Shown here piece by piece: positions 9,160-15,168 of a DNA stretch of 31,532 nt. How positions within the stretch are numbered: the first letter of the stretch is position 1; each line of letters starts with the position of its first letter. The notes under the pieces were generated by a model. That model was given only the letters and a program-made list of their open reading frames with translations, had not been told where the DNA came from and searched no databases. The stretch comes from JACQNR01 sp049515175 (GTDB lineage Bacteria; Acidobacteriota; Terriglobia; UBA7540). Where the stretch lies: assembly GCA_049515175.1 (NCBI GenBank), contig JBEKUI010000015.1, positions 1 to 31,532 on the forward strand, read 5' to 3'. Made by a program: the position numbers and the translations under genes.

Positions 9160-10698
9160 CTAGGGGGAGGACTTTTCCGGCCGCAGAAGGGGAAAGAGGA
9201 TGACATCGCGAATCGAGCCCGAATCGGTGAGGAGCATGGTGAGGCGGTCGATCCCAATGCCCTCGCCGCCCGTGGGCGGCATGCCATAGCTCAGAGCGCG
9301 GATGTAGTCCTCGTCGATGACGTGCGCGGTGAGGTCGCCTTTCTCGCGCAAGCCCTGCTGGAACTCGAAGCGCCGGCGCTGCTCGTCGGGGTCATTGAGC
9401 TCGCTGAAGGCGTTGGCGATTTCCATGCCGCCGATGAAAAGCTCGAAGCGCTCGACGAAGTTGGGGTCATCGGGCTTCTGCTTCGACAGCGGCGAGACCT
9501 CGAGGGGGAAATCGTAAATGAAGGTGGGCTGGACGAGATGCGCCTCGGCAACGCGCTCGAACAGCTCCTGGAGCGTGGCGCCCGGAGAAGTCCCGGCGGG
9601 CAGCGCCAGCAGTTCGCGGCCATCGGCGGCACGGGTTACGGCGGCGTTGTACGCTTCCACCCAGCCCGCCATCCGCTCGCGGGTCAGGTCTTCGGCCTTC
9701 GGGCCGCCCTCGCCCGGCCAAAACTTCGCCACCGCTTCCGTCATCGAGTAGCGTTGGAACTCCGCGAAGGAGATGCGCTGGCCGCCGAACTCGCATTCCA
9801 GCGATCCGAGCACCGATTGCGCCACGTGGCGCAGCAGGCGCTCGGTGAGCGCCATCATGTCGTGATAGTCGGCGTAGGCCTGATAGAACTCCAGCATGGT
9901 AAATTCGGGATTGTGCTGGGTGGAGATGCCTTCGTTGCGGAAGTTGCGATTGATCTCATACACGCGATCGAGGCCGCCAACCGTTAGCCGCTTCAGATAA
10001 AGCTCCGGCGCGATGCGCAGGAAGAGGTCGAGATCGAGCGTGTTGTGGTGGGTGACGAAGGGCCGCGCCATGGCCCCGCCCGCCAGGGGCTGCATCATGG
10101 GCGTCTCGACCTCGACGTAGCCCTCGCCGTCCAGGAACTGGCGGATGGCGCGGACGATCGCGGTGCGCCGCTCGAAGACCTTGCGCACTTCGGGATTCGC
10201 CATGAGATCGACGTAACGCTGGCGGTAGCGGACTTCCACGTCCGTCAGGCCGTGCCATTTTTCCGGCGGCGGCAGGAGGGCCTTGGCAAGAAAATGCAGC
10301 CGCTCGGCGTGCACCGTGAGCTCGCCGGTGCGAGTGCGGAAGAGGTAGCCCTCGACGCCAACGATGTCACCGAGGTCAAGCAGCTTGAAGAGTTCGAAGT
10401 CGCGCTCGCCCACCGCGTCGAGCCGGACGTACACCTGGAGCCGTTCCCCGCCCCCCGCCAGGTGTGCGAAGCCCGCCTTGCCGTGCGGCCGGATGGTCAT
10501 CAGCCGCCCCGCCACGCGCACGGGGATTTTCTGCGCGTTCAGCTCCTCCGCGCCGCGCGGCGAGTAGGCCGCGAGCACCTGCGGGATGGTGTGGGTAAAC
10601 TCGTATTTGCGCGGGTAGGCTTCGCAGCCCAGGCCCACGATTGCCTCGAGCTTCTTCTTGCGCTGCTGGCTCAGACTTTCGGGTTCGGTGGTTGACAA
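9160..10698 (-). CDS. lysS: lysine--tRNA ligase, class II
   Basis: 512 aa. The N-terminal OB-fold anticodon-binding domain includes VRVAGRLMTIRPHGKAGFAHL. The class II catalytic core has motif 2 (RNFRNEGISTQHNPEFTMLE) and motif 3 (GGEGIGIDRLTMLLT). It charges tRNA-Lys with lysine in the cytoplasm. It starts with TTG at 10698, supported by GGAGAGAAG upstream; no in-frame ATG lies nearby that would keep the N-terminal helix. The N-terminal region shows QVYVRLDAVGERDFELFKLLDLGDIVGVEG, typical of bacterial LysS. It appears monocistronic. The tRNA-Lys gene about 7.4 kb away is probably coincidental. No T-box-like leader is visible in the spacer upstream. Confidence 0.97.
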   Translation of the reverse strand: MSTTEPESLSQQRKKKLEAIVGLGCEAYPRKYEFTHTIPQVLAAYSPRGAEELNAQKIPVRVAGRLMTIRPHGKAGFAHLAGGGERLQVYVRLDAVGERDFELFKLLDLGDIVGVEGYLFRTRTGELTVHAERLHFLAKALLPPPEKWHGLTDVEVRYRQRYVDLMANPEVRKVFERRTAIVRAIRQFLDGEGYVEVETPMMQPLAGGAMARPFVTHHNTLDLDLFLRIAPELYLKRLTVGGLDRVYEINRNFRNEGISTQHNPEFTMLEFYQAYADYHDMMALTERLLRHVAQSVLGSLECEFGGQRISFAEFQRYSMTEAVAKFWPGEGGPKAEDLTRERMAGWVEAYNAAVTRAADGRELLALPAGTSPGATLQELFERVAEAHLVQPTFIYDFPLEVSPLSKQKPDDPNFVERFELFIGGMEIANAFSELNDPDEQRRRFEFQQGLREKGDLTAHVIDEDYIRALSYGMPPTGGEGIGIDRLTMLLTDSGSIRDVILFPLLRPEKSSP

Positions 10699-10915
10699 GC
10701 TTCTCTCCGGCGCGTGCAGGCAATACTACCGTGGGCTGCGCAGTAAGCCCAGCATTATAGGGTCCACCGGAAAAGAGCGTCAAGGAAGACTGGCCAGGGG
10801 GCCGGAGCGGCGGGCTCGTCCCGTCCCTCATCCGGTGGAACGCCCCTAGGCCGGTAGTGGGCTTGTTTGAATTCTTTGGCCATTAATTTCTTGCGGCCTA
10901 TGCGACACTCGGGAT

Positions 10916-11248
10916 ATGCCTAAGAAAAAGCCTACAGCTAAGAGGAAGCCCAAGTCAGCCAGACGGAAGCCGCGAGAGGATATGAATCAGATAGCTTTCA
11001 GGGTGGTGCAAGAGGCGACACGGCCGGAAGCACCTCAGAACCTATGCTTCAGGCGATTGGATTTGGCCAGCCGCACGGGGACGCGCCAAATAGCATATGA
11101 CCTTGCCATAAACGGGGCCACAAACCCCTTCCACGGTGACGTGATTAATGTCCTCAAAAGGTCCAAGCTTGCTCGTCCACTGCCCGGATTCAAGCTGAAG
11201 GGCTGCGTGCGTTGGGATTTCTTCTCCGGGTTTTCCCTTTCCAAATAG
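10916..11248 (+). CDS. small Lys/Arg-rich protein, probably a truncated gene with a random tail
   Basis: 110 codons. The first 42 residues are very basic (MPKKKPTAKRKPKSARRKPR) and then read EDMNQIAFRVVQEATR. That resembles the N-terminal half of a widespread small-protein family that pairs an NQ-A-VQEAT-like segment with a C-terminal KNP-AVALGR-GG segment. From about residue 43 the frame overlaps the end of a convincing opposite-strand gene (11042-11524), and its sequence there looks like antisense translation. I infer a 3'-truncated gene that now reads into the neighbouring gene. A stand-alone version of the missing C-terminal half is encoded at 12379-12540 on the other strand. It marks the left edge of the AT-richer island. 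Confidence 0.4.
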   Translation: MPKKKPTAKRKPKSARRKPREDMNQIAFRVVQEATRPEAPQNLCFRRLDLASRTGTRQIAYDLAINGATNPFHGDVINVLKRSKLARPLPGFKLKGCVRWDFFSGFSLSK

Positions 11249-11524
11249 GGCGATCTTTTCGACTCCTTGCTCAAGAGTTCCATCGAAGCACAGAGCGAAT
11301 CCTAAAGTAGCGTACGCGAGAATGAACGCCTCAATCGTTGCGGAGCGCGGCGCGCCGGGTGGCCAGTATCCAATTCCCATCGGATCGGGCCACCAGTTTC
11401 GGAAATCCTCTCTAGCGGCCCACGCGATACAGTTATTTCGTCTGCTTGCTTTGCTTGTTACTTCACAATTGTCTGCGGTAAGGTATGGGAGTTCGTGTGG
11501 AGGCCAACTACCAGGCATAGTCAT
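11042..11524 (-). CDS. conserved uncharacterised protein with NCIAWA and THAA motifs (putative Cys/His protein)
   Basis: 160 aa and soluble, with no signal peptide. Recognisable blocks are NCIAWAA (C32), WWPDP, GYWPPG, IEAFILAYATLGF, GVEKIALF, PTHAALQLESGQWTSKLG (H106) and EDINH. I recall this block pattern from an uncharacterised bacterial family (I believe DUF7689). C32 followed by H106 inside a WTSKLG strand is compatible with a papain- or NlpC-like Cys-His arrangement; this is inference only. Its start overlaps the end of the upstream gene by 17 bases, so translation is probably coupled. It is the last gene of the four-gene leftward operon at 11.0-12.5 kb. Base composition is visibly AT-richer than the flanks. 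Confidence 0.7.
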   Translation of the reverse strand: MTMPGSWPPHELPYLTADNCEVTSKASRRNNCIAWAAREDFRNWWPDPMGIGYWPPGAPRSATIEAFILAYATLGFALCFDGTLEQGVEKIALFGKGKPGEEIPTHAALQLESGQWTSKLGPFEDINHVTVEGVCGPVYGKVICYLARPRAAGQIQSPEA

Positions 11525-12035
11525 GTTCTTCGGCCCATTTAAACCATGCCTGAGCCATCTTTGGGAAATCGCCTTGATCTTCTGGTTTGACCGGATTGTC
11601 GGAAGTAATGGCTGCCAGCGCCCAAAACCACTGGTCTGGCTCGTTGCCTTCAGATTTAAGTTGCGCCAATATCAGCGGTATAGCATCTTCACCCATCCCG
11701 ATAATTTTTTGATAGGTGGGCAGCATCACCATTTCGGTAATCGAAGACATTGCTCCCCGTTCACTTCGCCACTGGCTAACGAGACTTTGGAATTTAAGCC
11801 AATTTTCGGTTGCTGGGTCTGTGACAAACTGGAGCTTGGAGGCAAAGAGTACATCTAGAGAGAGCGTGGATAGCGAAGAGGGCCTGTATTCCTCATCATC
11901 ACCGCAACGCCATTCTGTCTGCCCGTGCCTTGTTTGTCTAGGTATCCCGTTGATCATCGCGTAGCACCAATCAAATGCTCCCGTGATAACCGCGAAATCA
12001 GGGTTGTGCTCGTATGTGCACTGAATTTGCCGCAT
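11508..12035 (-). CDS. conserved uncharacterised protein with HEAT-like C-terminal half, partner of the NCIAWA protein
   Basis: 175 aa. The C-terminal half is a recognisable conserved block: SSITEMVMLPTYQKIIGMGE, then AIPLILAQLK, PDQWFWALAAIT, NPVKPEDQG and AQAWFKWAEEHDYAW. Its helical character suggests a HEAT-like fold. I recall stand-alone versions of this block lying beside genes like 11042-11524, but the function is not known to me. The N-terminal 78 residues (MRQIQCTYEHNPDFAVIT...) are not recognised and may be a separate domain or a fused leader. The ATG at 12035 lies three bases after the stop of the preceding gene, and its own end overlaps the next gene by 17 bases, so the three are tightly coupled. 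Confidence 0.7.
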   Translation of the reverse strand: MRQIQCTYEHNPDFAVITGAFDWCYAMINGIPRQTRHGQTEWRCGDDEEYRPSSLSTLSLDVLFASKLQFVTDPATENWLKFQSLVSQWRSERGAMSSITEMVMLPTYQKIIGMGEDAIPLILAQLKSEGNEPDQWFWALAAITSDNPVKPEDQGDFPKMAQAWFKWAEEHDYAW

Positions 12036-12038
12036 AAA

Positions 12039-12335
12039 TCACTGAACCTTTGGTTCTTGGTCTGGCTTACGTAGGTGGTCGGGTGAACTGGTTACTACAA
12101 TTGTCTGGTTGGTTCTCAATGCATACATAGGATTCCCGTCTGGACCGTACCTTCCCGTGACCCGAACCACAGAAATTACGTTGGGCTTAACGCGAAGAAC
12201 CGAGCCATCCTCCAGATGAACTTCTGTCCACCTTTCGGTAGACTCCTTGATTGGCACTTCATTTCCTTCGACCATTTGGGCAGGCTGACCCGCTTGGCCT
12301 GGAATCGGGATGTTCACTTTTTTCTCAGGCACCAC
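12039..12335 (-). CDS. small conserved hypothetical protein, beta-rich
   Basis: 98 aa with a GTG start at 12335 (a second GTG follows directly). GAGGGAAA upstream is a good ribosome site. The core reads ESTERWTEVHLEDGSVLRVK, then VRVTGRYGPDGNPMYALRTN, which looks like a small beta-barrel. The C-terminus is polar (SSPDHLRKPDQEPKVQ). I have the impression that similar proteins occur in Acidobacteriota but cannot name the family. It lies 43 bases after the small gene at 12379-12540, and the TGA-TTT-ATG junction couples it to the next gene, making it the second gene of the operon. Confidence 0.6.
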   Translation of the reverse strand: MVPEKKVNIPIPGQAGQPAQMVEGNEVPIKESTERWTEVHLEDGSVLRVKPNVISVVRVTGRYGPDGNPMYALRTNQTIVVTSSPDHLRKPDQEPKVQ

Positions 12336-12378
12336 ATTTCCCTCGTTTTAAGTATAGCACTCACGGAAGGTTTTCTTG

Positions 12379-12540
12379 TCATCCCTTGTTTCTGGCCTTT
12401 GCCCAACGAGCATTGACGGCATTCCTTGCGCTTTCGCTGCGTTCTTCCGGGGTCATGTTAGCAGCTCTGGCCGGGCCGCCTTTCTTCCCTCCCCTTCGGC
12501 CAAGGGCGACAGCATAAGGGTTCTTGCGTCTCTCTGCCAT
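12379..12540 (-). CDS. 53-aa basic protein of the KNP-AVALGR-GGKKGG type
   Basis: A short gene with a clear family signature. It begins MAERRKNPYAVALGRRGGKK, continues GGPARAANMTPEERSESARN and ends in a helix NAVNARWAKARNKG. Comparable small proteins or C-terminal tails are widespread in bacteria; the Gly/Lys-rich loop followed by a basic helix suggests nucleic-acid binding, but this is inference. It is the first gene of the leftward operon. There is no ribosome site: the TATGAT box ends only six bases before the ATG, so the mRNA is probably leaderless. The palindrome in the promoter spacer suggests repression by an unidentified factor. Confidence 0.7.
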   Translation of the reverse strand: MAERRKNPYAVALGRRGGKKGGPARAANMTPEERSESARNAVNARWAKARNKG

Positions 12541-12546
12541 AGAAAT

Positions 12547-12574
12547 ATCATACGTGAGCGCTCAGGAAAGTCAA
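12547..12574 (-). promoter_or_regulatory. sigma-70 promoter with operator palindrome in the spacer, leftward
   Basis: Reading leftward: TTGACT (12574-12569), a 16-base spacer, then TATGAT (12552-12547). The spacer holds the palindrome core TGAGCGCTCA (12555-12564). Transcription should begin at about the ATG of the 53-aa gene at 12540. The same core occurs in the rightward promoter, centred 65 bp away. Confidence 0.65.
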
Positions 12575-12607
12575 GCATGTTATTTGCTCCGCGACTGCAT
12601 TTTCCCC

Positions 12608-12637
12608 TTGATAACTACGTGAGCGCTCACGTACACT
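12608..12637 (+). promoter_or_regulatory. rightward promoter with perfect 18-bp palindrome
   Basis: TTGATA (12608-12613), an 18-base spacer, then TACACT (12632-12637). The spacer is nearly filled by TACGTGAGCGCTCACGTA (12616-12633), a perfect palindrome. A good ribosome site (TTGGAGG) and an ATG follow, but the gene they serve is only a 15-codon stump. The core GTGAGCGCTCAC equals that of the symmetric lac operator, so a LacI-like repressor is one possibility. Confidence 0.6.
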
Positions 12638-12658
12638 ATAACGCAGTTGGAGGCAATC

Positions 12659-12706
12659 ATGAATAAGCTGAGCGTAGCAAAACAGGCCCAAGCAAGTAGC
12701 GGGTAG
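12659..12706 (+). pseudogene. truncated transposase-like start
   Basis: A promoter, an operator and a TTGGAGG ribosome site lead into MNKLSVAKQAQASSG and a stop. The first eleven residues resemble the start of IS1-type helix-turn-helix transposases in similar genomes (from memory). The match ends where the REP element begins (GTAG at 12696), so the coding sequence was replaced or deleted at the REP. This is too short to assign firmly. Confidence 0.45.
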
Positions 12707-12777
12707 CCACGGTCAGCGCCCTCCTGACCGTGGGTTCGTGGTCTTGGGGAAAGGCCCACTACCGGCTACCCCCCCCC
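12696..12777. repeat. REP-like element, CCACGGTCA type, copy 1
   Basis: Begins with GTAGCG, then a 10-bp stem CCACGGTCAG / CTGACCGTGG (12707-12716 with 12724-12733) around a 7-base loop. An outer stem GGGTAGCC (12701) pairs with GGCTACCC (12764). About 64 bases are nearly identical to copy 2 at 13529. It ends in nine C residues (12769-12777). The GTAG foot plus imperfect palindrome is the known layout of REP sequences mobilised by RAYT transposases. Confidence 0.75.
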
Positions 12778-12808
12778 AAAAGCTCAAAATGTCGGGAGTT
12801 GTTCTAAA

Positions 12809-13135
12809 TCACAAGCCGGCGGGAATGGTCTTTCTATCGCTTCCCATGCCAGCCCGCAGAGATGCCACAACGAGCTGAAGACCTCTTTGCAGTGATACAA
12901 ATCTGTAATACCACATCAGCTGGCGCCTAAACGATGAAAATTCATGGATAGTGAGGCCCAATAGCTGGTGGCGCTCTCTGTCCACGCGCAGCATGACTTG
13001 CCCGGGAGAAAACCCCATCTCGCTTCCCACTTCGACGACATCAATCTTGGCACCCGGGGCCGATTCGCAAAGGTCAATGTAAGCTACATCCGTATGTGAT
13101 TCGTGCTCTAACTTCAATTTTGTTTCCGTTTCCAT
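12809..13135 (-). CDS. DUF2283-like protein, probable antitoxin
   Basis: 108 aa. DUF2283-like features are visible: DVAYIDLCE at about residues 16-24, GQVMLRVDRERHQLLGLTIH at about 45-65, then FSSFRR. The family usually reads D-LYI-L followed by V-LD--G-LVGIEI. It overlaps the end of the upstream nuclease-like gene by 22 bases, so the two are translated together with the toxin-like gene first. Small coupled pairs of this kind usually form type II toxin-antitoxin systems in which the two proteins bind each other; that role is inferred. The C-terminal 40 residues (YYRFVSLQRGLQLVVASL) extend beyond the usual domain. The pair lies between two REP copies. Confidence 0.6.
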   Translation of the reverse strand: METETKLKLEHESHTDVAYIDLCESAPGAKIDVVEVGSEMGFSPGQVMLRVDRERHQLLGLTIHEFSSFRRQLMWYYRFVSLQRGLQLVVASLRAGMGSDRKTIPAGL

Positions 13136-13455
13136 AGCTCACGTCCCTTTGGAATCTCATCGACTCCATAGAAGGTTACGATTAGCCTCTTCTTTAGCCA
13201 TCCCCTATATTTGATGTTTACCTGTAAATAAGGATGGCCGCCAACCGGAATATCGTAAATTGCCTGTTCGGAGACCGCGCCGGCATTTCCGATCACAACC
13301 AAGGGACTGGGGAACGCCTCTTTGAGCCTTTCGACTACAAACATTTCATCGTAATGAAAGCGGGCAACATGGTTCTTGATGGTTGACTTGAGAAGGTAAA
13401 CATCCCTGCCAGTCCAATCTTTGACGCGGAAGGCGATCTCCCGCTTTCTGATCAT
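13114..13455 (-). CDS. PBECR/RelE-like nuclease domain protein, probable toxin
   Basis: 113 aa, AT-rich. It starts MIRKREIAFRVKDWTGRDVYL, then has TIKNHVARFHYDEM, the P-LVVIGN turn, YLQVNIKY and LIVTFYGVDEIPKG. This matches my memory of phage Barnase-EndoU-ColicinE5/D-RelE-like (PBECR) nuclease folds: a GR-VYL strand, an H-x6-H helix and a terminal TA/TFY strand. The two His residues (H29, H35 by my count) are candidate catalytic positions. The ribosome site is modest (TTAGGA just before the ATG). It is the upstream partner of the DUF2283-like gene with a 22-base overlap. The most likely role is an RNA-cleaving toxin controlled by that partner. A phage-derived enzyme without a TA role is the alternative. 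Confidence 0.55.
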   Translation of the reverse strand: MIRKREIAFRVKDWTGRDVYLLKSTIKNHVARFHYDEMFVVERLKEAFPSPLVVIGNAGAVSEQAIYDIPVGGHPYLQVNIKYRGWLKKRLIVTFYGVDEIPKGRELWKRKQN

Positions 13456-13528
13456 ATCCTAAAAGACTCGCATTAAACATCGTCTGTCAACATAAATTGC
13501 TAAATACTCAACCCCATCGCTGGCAATC

Positions 13529-13619
13529 GTAGCGGGTAGCCACGGTCAATGCCTTCCTGACCGTGGGTTCGTGGTCTTGGGGAAAGGCCCACGGTCAATC
13601 AGAGTTCAATTGACCGTGG
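13529..13619. repeat. REP-like element, CCACGGTCA type, copy 2 (two hairpins)
   Basis: Begins GTAGCGGGTAGCC like copy 1. The first hairpin pairs CCACGGTCA (13540-13548) with TGACCGTGG (13558-13566). The second pairs CCACGGTCAAT (13589-13599) with ATTGACCGTGG (13609-13619). Copies 1 and 2 are direct repeats that bracket the toxin-antitoxin-like pair. The second hairpin is absent from copy 1. Confidence 0.75.
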
Positions 13620-13715
13620 CTGCCGTCTGGGTGAATGCGCCGAACCGCCTCTGCCGACCGGGTGGACGCCTCTAGGCCAGAGGGGGTTGACAATCCGTGA
13701 TACAATAATTGCAGG

Positions 13716-14390
13716 TTGGCCACGTTTCTGAGAGTCGGCGAAAAGCTACGAAAAAGGGACGTGCGGAAGTATCCGCGCGTACCGGCCCGTTTCCCGGTCG
13801 AGTGCTCGCTGGGGGAGAAGACGTTCCGCACCCACGCTTCGACGCTGGGCGGTGGCGGGCTCTTCATCGAGGATGGTCAGCAGTTGCAGCCCCGGGAGGC
13901 CGAAATCCAGGTGCGTTTCCGCCCTGCCAAGCATTTGCCCTATTTTCAGGCGCGCGCCCGGATCTGTTACGTGCTGGAGGGAAAAGGGAGCGGGGTCGAA
14001 TTCACGCAAATCGTCCCGGAAGACCGCCAGCTCATCTTGCGCCTCATTCATCACAAGACCGCCAGCCGGCGGGAATTTCCGCGCGTTCCTCTGGCCACCC
14101 AGATCATTATCGAAGATTCCATGGCCCTGGCTTTCTCGCGAGACTTGAGCGTGGGCGGAATGTTCATCGAAACGAAGGTTCCTTGCGAGGTCGGAACTCC
14201 CATCGACCTGCGCTTTCATCTGAACGATGACACACCCATCGTCATCGCGTCCGCGTTGGTGCGCTACGTGATCCCCAACATGGGAATGGGAGTGCAGTTC
14301 ACCGAGATGGAGTGGGAAGACCGCAACCGCATCAAGCAGTTTGTGGCCGCATCCGCGCCTGTTGAGCCCGCCGCCAGTACCGCGTCCTGA
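13716..14390 (+). CDS. tandem PilZ-domain protein
   Basis: 224 aa with two PilZ domains. The first has RKYPRVPARF at about residues 18-27 and THASTLGGGGLFIED at about 39-53. The second has SRREFPRVPL at about 115-124 and FSRDLSVGGMFIE at about 139-151. The RxxxR plus (D/N)xSxxG pattern is the c-di-GMP-binding signature; the second domain has the full DLSVGG, the first has a degenerate STLGG. Such proteins act as cytoplasmic c-di-GMP receptors for motility or envelope functions. The start is uncertain: TTG at 13716 gives MATFLRVGEKL, and a downstream GTG at 13761 is possible. Nearby genes do not suggest a specific target. It converges on the SDR gene with only 28 bases between. Confidence 0.8.
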   Translation: MATFLRVGEKLRKRDVRKYPRVPARFPVECSLGEKTFRTHASTLGGGGLFIEDGQQLQPREAEIQVRFRPAKHLPYFQARARICYVLEGKGSGVEFTQIVPEDRQLILRLIHHKTASRREFPRVPLATQIIIEDSMALAFSRDLSVGGMFIETKVPCEVGTPIDLRFHLNDDTPIVIASALVRYVIPNMGMGVQFTEMEWEDRNRIKQFVAASAPVEPAASTAS

Positions 14391-14418
14391 AGAACCATTC
14401 CTCGTCCGTTGTTTCAAA

Positions 14419-15129
14419 CTATAACTTTCCGGAAGAAGGCATCAGAAGAATCTCTTCGGCCGTAGTGCGTGCCGGCTGGAGGAGCGCCGCCAGGACCGCG
14501 GCTGCGACATCCTCCGGCTGGATCAATTTCTTGCGGTCGACCGGAAAGTCGAACTCGTCGGCTTGGCGGGTGTCGGTCGAGCCCGGAAGGATGGCGGTGA
14601 CGCGGATGCCGTGCGGCCGCAATTCCTCGCGAAGAACTCCCGTGAGCCCCAGGGCGCCGAATTTGGAGGCGCAGTAGGCGGAGCAATTGGCAAAGGCGAC
14701 CCGGCCCGCCACCGAAAGGATGTTGATGAGGTGCGCGCTGCGGCTGCGCTGGAGGAGCGGCAGGGCGGCGCGAGTGACCAGAAAGATGGAGGTCAGGTTG
14801 GTCTCGAGATTGGCGCGCCAGTCCTTGAGAGTGGTGCGCGCAAACGGCTTGTAGGTGAAAACGCCGGCGTTGTTGACCAGAACGTCGAGGCGGCGGGTGC
14901 TCCGGCGCATCGCCGTGAAGATGCGCTCCACGTCGCGAGCCTCGGTCACATCGCCGACGATGGCCTGCGCCTCGCCGGGCATCGAACGGGCGGCGCGCGC
15001 AAGGGCACGGCGGTCGCGCCCCAGAAGCAGCAGGTGGGCGCCCTCCTGGCTGAGCTGGCGCGCAATCGCCAGGCCGATGCCACGATTTGCGCCCGTCACT
15101 GCGATGATCTTGCCGTCCAGAGGACCCAT
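14419..15129 (-). CDS. short-chain dehydrogenase, possible sepiapterin-reductase-type enzyme
   Basis: 236 aa, classical SDR length. It has TGANRGIG (12-19), NNAG (about 86-89) and the catalytic S139, Y152 and K156. SDRs carry out NAD(P)H-dependent carbonyl reductions in the cytoplasm. The gene starts 39 bases after the stop of folE and belongs to the same leftward run as folE and two PTPS genes. In tetrahydrobiopterin synthesis the step after PTPS is catalysed by sepiapterin reductase, itself an SDR, so context suggests that role; sequence alone does not prove it. The alternative is an unrelated oxidoreductase at the end of the operon. The C-terminus (EEILLMPSSGKL) is typical of SDRs of the 3-oxoacyl-ACP reductase type, which weakens the specific call. 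Confidence 0.8.
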   Translation of the reverse strand: MGPLDGKIIAVTGANRGIGLAIARQLSQEGAHLLLLGRDRRALARAARSMPGEAQAIVGDVTEARDVERIFTAMRRSTRRLDVLVNNAGVFTYKPFARTTLKDWRANLETNLTSIFLVTRAALPLLQRSRSAHLINILSVAGRVAFANCSAYCASKFGALGLTGVLREELRPHGIRVTAILPGSTDTRQADEFDFPVDRKKLIQPEDVAAAVLAALLQPARTTAEEILLMPSSGKL

Positions 15130-15168
15130 AGGCGTCGGAACTCAAATCCGAAAGGCTGGAGGAAACTG

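Noticed and set aside
10699..10915. T-box or other leader for lysS
   Set aside because: No stem with the conserved T-box sequence or terminator/antiterminator pair is visible; having tRNA-Lys in the same window looks coincidental.
12616..12633. A true LacI operator
   Set aside because: The core matches the symmetric lac operator, but there is no LacI-type gene or sugar operon here; kept only as a palindrome of unknown binder.
12769..12777. Run of nine C residues as a phase-variable switch
   Set aside because: It is outside any coding region or promoter core; it may also be a sequencing artefact.
12696..13619. CRISPR array
   Set aside because: The repeats are hairpin units in two or three copies with gene-length, unequal spacing; there are no spacers and no cas genes.
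13687..13706. TTGACA and TACAAT before the PilZ gene as a promoter
   Set aside because: They are only 8 bases apart, so they cannot serve as -35 and -10 of one promoter.
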